From positions 2,976,001-3,040,000 of the forward strand of contig NZ_CP147913.1 of assembly GCF_037414475.1 (NCBI RefSeq): a DNA stretch of 64,000 nucleotides. The letters run 5' to 3'. The translations under genes were made by a program, and so were the position numbers. The notes under the pieces are model-generated. The model was given only the letters and a program-made list of their open reading frames with translations. It was not told the origin of the DNA and did not search any database. This document shows, piece after piece, positions 42,053 through 50,608 of the stretch (positions are counted from its first letter, which is position 1; each line of letters begins with the position of its first letter). This DNA comes from Myxococcus stipitatus. GTDB lineage: Bacteria; Myxococcota; Myxococcia; Myxococcales; Myxococcaceae.

Positions 42053-43113
42053 TTCTTGCACCCCGGCTTCGTGCAGCCCATGTAGTTCCGGCCACGCTCC
42101 CGGTAGGTCTCCTCGTTGCCGTTCCGGTCCCAGTCCCGCCACTCGTTGTTGAAGTAGGTGGCGCTGTCGCCGCCCTGCTTGATGTCCTGGGTCGGTTCGC
42201 CATTGATGGGCTTGATGGACATGCTGACCCTGCGCGGGTCGTCTCCGGGCCCCTGGTCGTCCAGCTTCACGTCGTCGCTGACCAGTTTGTCGCTGATGGC
42301 GGCCGAGACGAGCGACTCGACGGCCGACTTCATTTGGGTGTAGCCCGCGTTCTCCTCGTTCACGTAGAGCTGGGCCACGCGCGCATAGACACGCTCTTCA
42401 TCATCGTCCGACTGGCCGGGCTCGAAGCTCTGCTCCCGGGTCAGCGCCCACGTGTCGGTCACCAGCGCGATGCGCTCCCAGGGCAGCAGGTAGGTGTCCT
42501 TCTCCACGTCGCGGTTCGCCGTGGCGTTGTCGTGGATGCTGCCCGACTTCGTCTCCTTCGCGAGGTCCACCTGGCTGAACTCGGAGAAGAGCGTCTTGGG
42601 CAACAGGTAGTTCTGCACGCCATTGCGCGCCGAGCAACGGATGAGCCCGCCCCGGTTGAACCGGCTCATGTACGCGCCGTGCAGCGTGACGCCATAGCTG
42701 CCCACCGCCTGCTGGTTCAGAGTGCACTGGACCTGCTGCGCGCCCGGATGCAGCCAGCACACGTGTGCCACCAAATCCTGGTGGTGGCTCTGGTCGTTGT
42801 CGCATTCGGGAGGCTGTGCCTGGAAGCTGTCCAGGCCTGACTCGTGGTCGCAGTACGTCAGGCGGGCGACGCCTTGAATCTGGCCGAAGCCGGCGAAGGA
42901 CTCGTCTTTGGGCGTCGCCGCGTAGTCCGCGACGGTGTAGTCCCAGATGGTGGAGACCGCCGTCTCCTGTCCGTCCAGGGCGTGCTTCAAGAGGTCATCC
43001 AGGAAGATGGCGTACATGAAGACGGGGATGATGACGAGCATGCACAGCGCCGTCTCCACGGCGGCGGCACCTCGGGCGGCGCGTCCGCGACTTCTGGGGA
43101 GAATGGAGCTCAC
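42049..43113 (-). CDS. TadE-like pseudopilin (second type), module B
   Basis: 354 aa. The N-terminus GAAAVETALCMLVIIPVFMYAIF is a class III prepilin-like segment with G/A cleavage and Glu at +5. The rest is a large periplasmic domain with many Cys (CDHESGLDSF, CDNDQSHHQDLVAHVCWLHPGAQQVQC) and a C-terminal CTKPGCKK. It is far longer than usual TadE. Paralogue of the module A gene at 46862. It overlaps TadG and the Flp gene by 4 bp each. Confidence 0.82.
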   Translation of the reverse strand: MSSILPRSRGRAARGAAAVETALCMLVIIPVFMYAIFLDDLLKHALDGQETAVSTIWDYTVADYAATPKDESFAGFGQIQGVARLTYCDHESGLDSFQAQPPECDNDQSHHQDLVAHVCWLHPGAQQVQCTLNQQAVGSYGVTLHGAYMSRFNRGGLIRCSARNGVQNYLLPKTLFSEFSQVDLAKETKSGSIHDNATANRDVEKDTYLLPWERIALVTDTWALTREQSFEPGQSDDDEERVYARVAQLYVNEENAGYTQMKSAVESLVSAAISDKLVSDDVKLDDQGPGDDPRRVSMSIKPINGEPTQDIKQGGDSATYFNNEWRDWDRNGNEETYRERGRNYMGCTKPGCKK

Positions 43114-44669
43114 AGCGGCACCTCCGTCTCGGCGATGGGGACTGCGTCGGAGTTGCCTGCTTCCTCGAGCACCTTGGCGGCCTCGCCCGGCGTGAAGGGA
43201 TGCAGCTTCGCGCGCCAGAAGGGCGCGAAGAGGTTGGGTGGCTCCCTCCAGCCCCCTGCCCCGAAGCGGTGGTAGTAGACCAGCGCCTTGGACAGGCTCA
43301 TGCCCTCACCCGCGGCCACCGTCAGCTTCCCCGAGCCCTGGGCGCCATGCTGGAACTCCACGCTCCGGGAGTTGTTGAGCTCCCACGGCGCCTGCTGCGC
43401 GTTCCCCACGCTCAACTGCATCGTGTAGTAGCTGTAGACACGCGGCTGACCCCAGTCCCGATTGGAGTCTGGGTTCGCGCGGTACTTCATGAAGCAGTTG
43501 CCTCGGCCCGCGCAGCCCGTGAGCTCCCGCGCGTTGGTGCCCTCGAACTTGTGGGTGCCTCGGTGCTGCTCCCCCTCGCCATCCTCCCCTTTGCCGTCGT
43601 GTTCTCCTCCTCCGGAATCACTCCAGATGGAGGAGTCATAGGTCGACGTGGCCGGGAACGCGTCCTCCCACAGGGAGTGGGTCAACGAGCCCTCTTCACT
43701 GGCGGCCACGGTGGTCCCCTCGTTGCCGCCGGATTGCCCCCGTGTGTAGACGTTCTTCCCGTCGGTCACCGTCTTGGCCGACCCCTTGTGCCCCGAGACC
43801 TTGTACATCCCTTGCCCCGGGATGTCCTCGAACTCCTTGAGGAAGTCCGGGTGAAGGTGCTTCGTGCCCTTCCGGTTCGCGGGCCAGGCCGAGCGGCTCG
43901 CATTGCCAATCTCAGTCATGACGCGGGCTCGCGCCTCTTTGGACGTGCTGTCCACGCTGCCCTTGCACGACATCCCATCGACCGCGCAATTGAACTCATT
44001 CTTGTTGAGCGCCCCCACGGCCGAGTTCAGCTCGCTCGACTTGGGAGCGGTGTCCTTCTTGAGCTGAGCCAGGCCATGGCTCGAGCCGTCCTGCACCGCT
44101 TGGGAGGTCCTGTCATGAACGTCCGCCTGGGACTGGTGGAGGTTGTCCACCATGAGGTCGAGCCCCTCCATGGCGGTCCTGAAGTCGCCCTCGAGCGCTC
44201 GCGCGTCGCGGTCATACTCCTTGGCCTTCTTGCCGAACTTGTTGGCGACCTTCTCGGCATCAATGGCGTGCTTGCAGCATGAGCAGGAGAACCTGCAGAG
44301 GGCACACCTGACCGCCTCGGCGGCGGCGATCTTGGTGAAGTTCTGCTCCCCCGCCCGCAGCATCTCCCCCGTGACGCTCGCGGCGGCCATGTATGCGTGC
44401 AGGCTGTTCATCGCCACGTAGGAGCCGGCGATGGCCCGGTTGCTGACCGCGTAGTAGTTGAGCGCGCGCGCCTCCAGCACCGCCATGGAGTACGCCATGG
44501 CGTCGCTGTGCTGCTGGAGCGACATCCTCTGGCGCAGCGCATGACTCAGGTTGAAGCTCAGCGTCACCATCAACGCGAGCACCAGGAAGGACAGCGAGCC
44601 CAGGACAATGGCCTGTCCTCGCTGGGCGCGGCGGCGCATCCGGCTCAATAGGAGAACGGGAAGATGCAT
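43110..44669 (-). CDS. TadG-like protein, module B
   Basis: 519 aa. The N-terminal Tad_N-type segment RRRAQRGQAIVLGSLSFLVLALMVTLSFNLSHALRQRMSLQQHSDAMAYSMAVLEARALNYYAVSNRAIAG is typical of TadG-like putative pilus assembly proteins. The long periplasmic part (~100-519) has about ten Cys, including RCALCRFSCSCC, and low-complexity Gly/Ser stretches. Paralogue of the gene at 47986. The ATG at 44669 overlaps TadE_a by 25 bp, the same overlap as in module A, which supports the start. Confidence 0.82.
   Translation of the reverse strand: MHLPVLLLSRMRRRAQRGQAIVLGSLSFLVLALMVTLSFNLSHALRQRMSLQQHSDAMAYSMAVLEARALNYYAVSNRAIAGSYVAMNSLHAYMAAASVTGEMLRAGEQNFTKIAAAEAVRCALCRFSCSCCKHAIDAEKVANKFGKKAKEYDRDARALEGDFRTAMEGLDLMVDNLHQSQADVHDRTSQAVQDGSSHGLAQLKKDTAPKSSELNSAVGALNKNEFNCAVDGMSCKGSVDSTSKEARARVMTEIGNASRSAWPANRKGTKHLHPDFLKEFEDIPGQGMYKVSGHKGSAKTVTDGKNVYTRGQSGGNEGTTVAASEEGSLTHSLWEDAFPATSTYDSSIWSDSGGGEHDGKGEDGEGEQHRGTHKFEGTNARELTGCAGRGNCFMKYRANPDSNRDWGQPRVYSYYTMQLSVGNAQQAPWELNNSRSVEFQHGAQGSGKLTVAAGEGMSLSKALVYYHRFGAGGWREPPNLFAPFWRAKLHPFTPGEAAKVLEEAGNSDAVPIAETEVPL
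44427..44494. repeat. 68-bp exact direct repeat, copy 1 (TadG N-terminus)
   Basis: Identical to 49315-49382 in the module A TadG gene. It encodes part of the conserved YSMAVLEARALNYYAVSNRAIA segment. Confidence 0.9.
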
Positions 44670-45445
44670 TCGTTCCTCGCGGGAATGTCGTCGTCGAGAA
44701 CCAGATTCGACTGCATGCGCATGGTGTACGTGGCGCGGATGGGCGCGATGTAGATGCCCCTCGACGCGGCACTCTCGTAGGGGTTCTCCCCCTTCCTGGC
44801 GCTTCCGAACTTGCGTCGGGCCACCTTGCCCTGCTCCTCGGCCTTCACCTTCCCCATGCGCAAGTGCATGCCCACCTCGCGGCCACGCGCCGCCTGGTAG
44901 ATGACCCAGTCCGCGAAGGGGATGACCAAGCGGTAGTTGAAGGTCACCTGGACGCGCAGCTTCGTGCGCATGCTCTGACGCCAATCCGCCGAGGTGGCGA
45001 CACTCGGGTCGTCGAAGTCGAGCTCCCCTCCACCCCTCCCGATGTCTTCCTGCGTCGGACCGCAGATGGTGACCTCTACGTTCTGCAGGTCCGTCTCCGC
45101 CATCTGGTTGGTCTTCAGCTCATTCCACTTCGTCGCGAACTCCTGCCCGCTGCCAACCGAACGGACGTACTCGATGCTCCCCGCTCCGGAAGAACGCTTG
45201 CCCAGCATGGGGAGCATCACCGCGACCGCGGCCCGCTCCATCTCCAGCACGCTGGCGTTGCGAAGCGACCCCGTGCGGACCGCCTTGTACGCGGCGTATT
45301 TCGTCAGCAGCCGTGCCTGGTGCATCAGCCCCAGCTGAAGCGTGCCCAGGATGAGGAACACGAAGAGCGGCAGGACAACCGCGGTCTCCACCGCGGCTTG
45401 TCCTGACTGTGCCCTTGCAAACCCAAAGCAGAGGCGGCGTCGCAT
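44645..45445 (-). CDS. TadE-like pseudopilin (first type), module B
   Basis: 266 aa. AQSGQAAVETAVVLPLFVFLILGTLQLGLMHQARLLTKYAAYKAVRTG is a textbook TadE N-terminus: cleavage G/Q, Glu at +5, one hydrophobic helix. The outer domain ends CIFPFSY. First gene of module B, after a 356-bp gap. The ATG at 45445 is chosen over an in-frame TTG six bases before it. Confidence 0.87.
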   Translation of the reverse strand: MRRRLCFGFARAQSGQAAVETAVVLPLFVFLILGTLQLGLMHQARLLTKYAAYKAVRTGSLRNASVLEMERAAVAVMLPMLGKRSSGAGSIEYVRSVGSGQEFATKWNELKTNQMAETDLQNVEVTICGPTQEDIGRGGGELDFDDPSVATSADWRQSMRTKLRVQVTFNYRLVIPFADWVIYQAARGREVGMHLRMGKVKAEEQGKVARRKFGSARKGENPYESAASRGIYIAPIRATYTMRMQSNLVLDDDIPARNECIFPFSY

Positions 45446-45801
45446 GGCCAATCACTATCACACCCACAGCGAGATCGGCAAAACCACAACATCCCTACTT
45501 TCCCTGCTAGCCCGCACTGTCTTTCATCACTCAGAACTGACAAATCATTCACACCGCGCGTGGGAATTCCCAAAGGACATCCTGAATTTTCTTCCGGAGG
45601 CTCCTGAAAGAAATACAGGCACCGCCTCGTGGAAACCCACGAGACGTGTCTCAAGTGAAACAAGTGTCTTGGGGGAAACTCGTAAGACCACTCAGGGGCG
45701 GCCCGTCCTGGGAACAGGCATGGGCACTGACACGGGCACGGGTGCTCGACACCGGCCGCGAGCCGATGGAGCCTTGGGACCGAGAACCAGAGGGCTGGGA
45801 C
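45446..45801. promoter_or_regulatory. 356-bp intergenic region between Tad modules
   Basis: No gene is seen. It is AT-richer than its surroundings and holds several palindromes: TGGGAATTCCCA (45561-45572), a 7-bp stem CTCGTGG/CCACGAG with a 4-nt loop (45626-45643), and GAGACGTGTCTC (45641-45652). It probably holds the terminator of module A and the promoter of module B. TTGTCA at 45527-45532 (minus strand) may be a -35 box. Confidence 0.55.
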
Positions 45802-45990
45802 CTACGGGATGGGGGACTGAATCACGTAGTAGATGGAGTTGAAGTACTTGTGCAGCGCGTTGAGCAACTGCACCAGGAACGGCCAGCCCATCACGGTGAA
45901 GCCCATCAGCGCGGCGGTGACGACGGCGTACTCCACCATCGACTGGCCCCGCGCGCGGCTCGACCGGCGGTTGCTGGAAGTCCTCACCAT
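45802..45990 (-). CDS. Flp-like pilin, module A
   Basis: 62 aa. Basic leader MVRTSSNRRSSRARG, then QSMVEYAVVTAALMGFTVMG with Glu at +5 (prepilin cleavage G/Q) and VIQSPIP at the end. Almost identical to the module B pilin, differing at three of 49 core residues. It ends module A, 20 bp after the anchored protein gene. AAGGGTGAGG precedes the ATG. Confidence 0.85.
   Translation of the reverse strand: MVRTSSNRRSSRARGQSMVEYAVVTAALMGFTVMGWPFLVQLLNALHKYFNSIYYVIQSPIP
45881..45938. repeat. 58-bp exact direct repeat, copy 2
   Basis: Identical to 41958-42015. It lies in the module A pilin gene. Confidence 0.9.
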
Positions 45991-46010
45991 GGCCTCACCC
46001 TTCCTGTCCT

Positions 46011-46862
46011 TCACGGCGTGGCCCCTCGCTGGAGCAACGAAAGCTGAACCTCGACACCCGCCTCTGGCAGGCGCGAGCGCACCGTGGCCCGTCCCAGGGT
46101 CGTGCCACGCATCACCTCGAACGCGACGCCCCCGACGTCCACCGACTCCACCGCGCCCACCTCCCAGCCCTTCTGGGTGAGCAGCTCGCGGTAGCGGGCT
46201 CCCACTTCCGAGGGAGTCCCTTCCTGCAGCTTCCCGGCGACCACGTGGTGAGAGGCCCCCTCCATGTTGAAGGACAGCGTCACCGGCTCCCGCAGCTCGG
46301 GCGGGAGCGGCATCCACGGAGGAACACTCGCCGCGCGCTTCAGCAGGGGCCCCACCTGGCCCGCGGACACGAAGCCCAGGGTCTCCCCTCCCTGCGCCAG
46401 CACGGAGATGAGCCGCATCTCCTCCTTCGCCGGACTCCAGTACCCCACCCAGCCGCCATTCACGCCATGGCGCTGCCCGAGCACCGGCAAGCCATTGTCC
46501 AAGAGCACCTTCTCGTAGTGGGACAGCACCTGCTCGGGCGTGTCCTGCGTGCTGAACCACGCCACCGCGATGGGCACGTCCGGCCCCAGGTAGTCCACCG
46601 CGAGCAGCTCCGCGCGGCTCGCCCTCGGGTACGCGGGGAAGTGCACCAGCGCCCGCTTCAGCGCCACTTCCTCGGAGGGACTGCGGCCTGTGCCCTTCGC
46701 CTCGGGCGCGTCATCCAACGATGGAGGCGGAGACCACTCCTCGGAGATATCCCGCTTCCCATACACGGCCCCCTCCCACGCAAAGCCAATCAACGCGCCC
46801 ACCACCGCGACGGAGAACAGCAGCGCGGGGACACGAATGACCAGGCTCGAGGAGGAAGGCAT
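46011..46862 (-). CDS. Membrane-anchored protein, module A only
   Basis: 283 aa, family not recognised. One hydrophobic helix at about 7-27 (LVIRVPALLFSVAVVGALIGFAW) anchors a periplasmic domain with a duplicated-looking alpha/beta pattern (HYEKVLLDNGLPVLGQ ... RYRELLTQKGWEVGAVES). The ATG at 46862 shares one base with the stop of the TadE_b gene (TGATG), so it is cotranslated. Module B has no counterpart. It could be a pilus-biogenesis accessory. No catalytic motif is seen. Confidence 0.7.
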   Translation of the reverse strand: MPSSSSLVIRVPALLFSVAVVGALIGFAWEGAVYGKRDISEEWSPPPSLDDAPEAKGTGRSPSEEVALKRALVHFPAYPRASRAELLAVDYLGPDVPIAVAWFSTQDTPEQVLSHYEKVLLDNGLPVLGQRHGVNGGWVGYWSPAKEEMRLISVLAQGGETLGFVSAGQVGPLLKRAASVPPWMPLPPELREPVTLSFNMEGASHHVVAGKLQEGTPSEVGARYRELLTQKGWEVGAVESVDVGGVAFEVMRGTTLGRATVRSRLPEAGVEVQLSLLQRGATP

Positions 46863-47989
46863 CAGCAGCCCTCCGGCGAGGAGCATCCCAGGTAGTTGTT
46901 CCCCCGGGCATTGTGGGTGGCCTCGTTGTTGTTGGCGTCCCAGTCGCGCCACTCGCTGTTGAAGTAGCTGGCGCTGCTGCCGTACTGCTGCACCTCCTGC
47001 TGCGGCCCGCCGCTCTCCGGGAAGGGGACGATGGAGAGGCTGGGCTCGCGGGGGTCGTCGCCGGGGTCCATCTTGTCGAGCGCGACATCGGGGCTGAGCA
47101 CCTCCTGGGTCGCCTCGTTGACGAACGCCTCGGCGGCCGAGGTCATCTGGCTGTACCCCGAGTTGTCCTGGTTCTTGTAGACCTGCGCCACGCGCACGTA
47201 GAGGTTCTCCGCGTCGCCGTCCTTCGTCCCACGCTCCGTCTTCGCATCCTTCGTCAGCGCCCAGGTGTCGGTGACGATGGCGATGCGCTCCCAGGGCAAA
47301 AGATAGACATTGCCCTCGAGTCCGCGCGGGTCGTCCTGCAAGTCTCCGCTGCCCTGCGCGTTGTTGTGGATGCCGTCACTGCGACGCATCGTCTGCCGCG
47401 CGAGCCCCACCTTGCTGAAGTCCTGAAGGAAGGACTTGGGCAACAAGTAGTTCTGCACGCCCAGCCGGGCCGAGCAACGGATGATGCCCCCCTTGCTGTA
47501 CTGGTCCATGTACGACTGGTGCAGCGACACGTTGTAGGCCCCCACGGGGCCACCGCCGCCCCCCGCGTTGGGGTCTGGCTGGTTCAACGTGCACTGCACC
47601 TGCTGCGCGCCCGGGTTGAGCCAGCAGGCATGCGCGGACAACTCCTGGTGGTGCCCTTCGTCATTCTCACACTCGGGCCCCTTGCCAGGACCAAAGCTGT
47701 CCAGGCCCGACTCGTGGTCGCAGAACATCTGCTGGGCGAACTGCTGGACCCCGCTGAAGCCGTTGAACGGGTCCGAGCCTCCCCCGGCGCTGCTCTGGGG
47801 CGGCTTGGGGTAGTTCTGGACGGTGAAATCCCAGGCAGTGGAGAGCGCGGCCTCCTGTCCGTCCAAGGCATGCCGGAGGAGGTCATCCAGGAAGAGCGCG
47901 TACATGAACACCGGAATGATGACCAACATGCACAGCGCCGTCTCCACCGCCGCGGCGCCGCGCTGAGCGCGATGTCCGGAAGTCTTCAC
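46862..47989 (-). CDS. TadE-like pseudopilin (second type), module A
   Basis: 375 aa. Starts RAQRGAAAVETALCMLVIIPVFMYALFLDDLLRHALDGQEAALSTAWDF, matching its module B counterpart closely; CDHESGLDSF, CENDEGHHQELSAHACWLNPGAQQVQCTLN and CSSPEGC follow, with the Cys pattern conserved. A small Gly-rich insert (PDPNAGGGGGPVG) is not in the other copy. It overlaps TadG by 4 bp. Confidence 0.82.
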   Translation of the reverse strand: MKTSGHRAQRGAAAVETALCMLVIIPVFMYALFLDDLLRHALDGQEAALSTAWDFTVQNYPKPPQSSAGGGSDPFNGFSGVQQFAQQMFCDHESGLDSFGPGKGPECENDEGHHQELSAHACWLNPGAQQVQCTLNQPDPNAGGGGGPVGAYNVSLHQSYMDQYSKGGIIRCSARLGVQNYLLPKSFLQDFSKVGLARQTMRRSDGIHNNAQGSGDLQDDPRGLEGNVYLLPWERIAIVTDTWALTKDAKTERGTKDGDAENLYVRVAQVYKNQDNSGYSQMTSAAEAFVNEATQEVLSPDVALDKMDPGDDPREPSLSIVPFPESGGPQQEVQQYGSSASYFNSEWRDWDANNNEATHNARGNNYLGCSSPEGC

Positions 47990-49560
47990 AGCGCCACCCC
48001 CTCCACTTGCGACATCTGACCCGCCTCGGAGTTGCCCGCGGCCTCCAGCACCGACTGGGCATCTCCCTTCGTGAAGGGGTGCAGCTTCGCGCGCCAGTAC
48101 GGCGCGAAGAGGTTGGGGGCCTCCTTCCAGCCGAGCTCACCGAAGCGGTGGTAGTAGACGAGCGACTTGGACATGGCCGCGCCCTCCGTGGCGGCGACGG
48201 TGAGGTTGCCGTCGCCCTGCTGGCCATGGGTGAAGCGCACCTGCGCCGACGAGTTGAGCTCCCAGGGCGCCCGCTTCGGGTCCCCCACGCGGAAGCGCAT
48301 CGTCAGGTAGCTGTAGACGCGCGGCTGCCCCCAGTCCCGCTTGGGGTCCGGGTTGGCGCGGAACTTCATGAAGCAGTTGCCGGAGCCCGCGCAGCCCGTG
48401 AGCGCGCGGGCGTTGACGCCCTCGAAGCGGTGCTGGCCGGAGTGCGCTCCGTTGGCCTCGTGCCCGCCTCCCCCCTCGTCACTCCACACCTTGGACTTGA
48501 ACGAGCTCATCCAGGCGCCCTCCTTCCATTGGTGGAAGATGCGCCCCTCGTCCTGCGCCGCCACCTTGGCGCCGGTGTTGTCGGACGACTGGCCGCCAGA
48601 GACCGCGCCCTCCTCCTTGACCGTCTTGGCCGTGCCCCGGGTGCCGCTGACCATGCGCTGCCCCTCGTTGCCCGGAATCTCATCCAGCTCATCGAAAAAC
48701 TGGGAGTTGAGGTACTTGGGGAGGTTCATGGGGTTGCCGCCGAGGCCCCCTCCCGTCTCCCGGTTCGCCGCCCACTTGGCGCGGGTCGCGTTGGCGACCT
48801 CCGTCATCACCTTCGCGCGGGCCTCGGGTGAGCTGTTGCCCACGCTGCCCTGGCACTCCATTCCATCCACCGCGCAGTTGAACTCGTTGGCGTTGATGGA
48901 GCCCACGGCCGACACGAGCTCGCTGGCGTTGGGCGCGGTGTATTCCTTGAGCTGCGACAGGCCGTGGCTGCGGCCATCCTTCACGGCCTGGAGCGTCTTG
49001 TCGTGGACCTCCCGCTGGGCCTTGTGGATGTTGTCCACCATCAAGTCCAAGCCCTCCATGGCCGTGTTGAAGTTCGACTCGAAGCCCTGGACCTTGTCGT
49101 CGTAGTCCTTCCCGGACTTGTTGAAGTCCTGGCTGATCTTGAACGCCTCCGCGGCGTGCTCGCAGTGGTCGCACATGAAATAGCAGGCGATGCACAGGGC
49201 CATCTCCTGGATGGCGATCATCTGGAAGTTCTTGGAGGACGCCCGCATCATCTGGCCGGTGATGCTGGCCGCGGACATGTACGCGTGCAGGCTGTTCATC
49301 GCCACGTAGGAGCTGGCGATGGCCCGGTTGCTGACCGCGTAGTAGTTGAGCGCGCGCGCCTCCAGCACCGCCATGGAGTACGACAGCGTGTCGCTGTGCT
49401 GCTGCAGCGTCATCTTCTGACGGAGCGCGTGGCTCAGGTTGAAGCTCAGCGTCACCATCAACGCGAGCACCAGGAAGGACAGCGACCCCAAGACGATGGC
49501 CTGCCCTCGCTGGGTGCGGCGGCGGCGCGTCCGGCTCAGTAGGAGAACGGGAAGACGCAT
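47986..49560 (-). CDS. TadG-like protein, module A
   Basis: 524 aa. QRGQAIVLGSLSFLVLALMVTLSFNLSHALRQKMTLQQHSDTLSYSMAVLEARALNYYAVSNRAIASSYVAMNSLHAYMSAASITGQMM is nearly the same as in the module B copy. The large outer domain has Cys clusters (CIACYFMCDHCEHA) and ends near WKEAPNLFAPYWRAKLHPFTKGDAQSVLE, also shared. The start overlaps TadE_a by 25 bp, as in module B. Confidence 0.82.
   Translation of the reverse strand: MRLPVLLLSRTRRRRTQRGQAIVLGSLSFLVLALMVTLSFNLSHALRQKMTLQQHSDTLSYSMAVLEARALNYYAVSNRAIASSYVAMNSLHAYMSAASITGQMMRASSKNFQMIAIQEMALCIACYFMCDHCEHAAEAFKISQDFNKSGKDYDDKVQGFESNFNTAMEGLDLMVDNIHKAQREVHDKTLQAVKDGRSHGLSQLKEYTAPNASELVSAVGSINANEFNCAVDGMECQGSVGNSSPEARAKVMTEVANATRAKWAANRETGGGLGGNPMNLPKYLNSQFFDELDEIPGNEGQRMVSGTRGTAKTVKEEGAVSGGQSSDNTGAKVAAQDEGRIFHQWKEGAWMSSFKSKVWSDEGGGGHEANGAHSGQHRFEGVNARALTGCAGSGNCFMKFRANPDPKRDWGQPRVYSYLTMRFRVGDPKRAPWELNSSAQVRFTHGQQGDGNLTVAATEGAAMSKSLVYYHRFGELGWKEAPNLFAPYWRAKLHPFTKGDAQSVLEAAGNSEAGQMSQVEGVAL
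49315..49382. repeat. 68-bp exact direct repeat, copy 2
   Basis: Identical to 44427-44494; lies in the module A TadG gene. Confidence 0.9.
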
Positions 49561-50330
49561 GCGTTGCTCGCGGGAAGGGCGTTCTTGCCCAGGTAGAAGT
49601 TGGACTGCATCCGCATGGTGTACGTGGCGCGGATGGGCATGATGTAGACGCCCTGGCCGGCGGCGCTCTCGTAGGGGCCCTCGCCCGTGGCCGCGCCACC
49701 GAAGCGGCGGCTGGAGGTCTTGGATTGCTCCTGTGCCTTGATCTTCCCCATGCGCAGCTGCATGGGAATCTCCCGGCCGCGTGCGGCCTGGTAGATGACC
49801 CAGTCCGCGAAGGGGATGACCAGCCGGTAGTTGAGCGTCACCTGGATGCGCAGCTTGGTGCGGTGGTTCTTCCGCCAGTCGTTGTCGGGGCTGGTGTTCT
49901 TCGGGTTGTCGAAGTCGAGCTCACCGCTGCCCCCGGAGATCTCCTCCTGGGTGGGACCGCAGACGGTGACCTCGGCGTACTTCAGGTTCACCCCGGGCAT
50001 CTCGTTGGACTTCAGCTGGCTGAACTTGGTCTCGAACTCGCTGGCGCTGCCCACCGGCCGGACGTATTCGATGCCGCCCGCCCCGGAGGCCCGGGTGCCC
50101 AGGACGGGCAGGAGCACCGCGAGCGCGGCGGCCTCCATGGTCTTCACGTTGGCGTTGTGGAGCGAGCCCGCGCGCACGGCCTTGTAGGCCGCGTACTTGG
50201 TCAACAGCCGCGCCTGATGCATCAGGCCAATCTGGAGCGTGCCCAGGATGAGGAACACGAAAAGAGGCAGGACGATGGCGGACTCCACCGCGGCCTGGCC
50301 TGACTGGGTCGCTGTGGAGCGGGAGCTCAT
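49536..50330 (-). CDS. TadE-like pseudopilin (first type), module A
   Basis: 264 aa. The segment TQSGQAAVESAIVLPLFVFLILGTLQIGLMHQARLLTKYAAYKAVRAG has the prepilin G/Q site, Glu at +5 and one helix, followed by the TadE domain; it ends CVFPFSY like its module B homologue. First gene of module A. The ATG at 50330 has GAGG close upstream; an ATG four codons earlier (50342) is the alternative. The frame runs much further upstream into the DUF4388 gene but without sense. Confidence 0.87.
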   Translation of the reverse strand: MSSRSTATQSGQAAVESAIVLPLFVFLILGTLQIGLMHQARLLTKYAAYKAVRAGSLHNANVKTMEAAALAVLLPVLGTRASGAGGIEYVRPVGSASEFETKFSQLKSNEMPGVNLKYAEVTVCGPTQEEISGGSGELDFDNPKNTSPDNDWRKNHRTKLRIQVTLNYRLVIPFADWVIYQAARGREIPMQLRMGKIKAQEQSKTSSRRFGGAATGEGPYESAAGQGVYIMPIRATYTMRMQSNFYLGKNALPASNACVFPFSY

Positions 50331-50608
50331 CCGGCCTCGCATGAGGGACAGCAAGTAATACCCCCTGTGCGCCAACGAAGTTACACTGACAATCCAGTCT
50401 CGCGGATCACCACCCTCGGGTTTCTCCCCCCGTGGCGAAATCAGCGAGAACCGTTGTCCCAGGCATGAAGCATCCTGCCTCTTAAGCAAGAATCCGCGCG
50501 ATAAGCGCCCCCGTCGGCCACATGACCGATAGGGCCCTGGGTCAACTCTCAGGCGCTGAAAAAGTGGCTGACGCAGGCGGCCAGCCCGCAGCGGGACACC
50601 GAGGCGGG

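Noticed and set aside
45446-45801. A possible small gene between the Tad modules (plus-strand frame from 45342 to 45842).
   Set aside because: It starts inside the TadE-like gene antisense and ends in the pilin gene; its composition has no domain.
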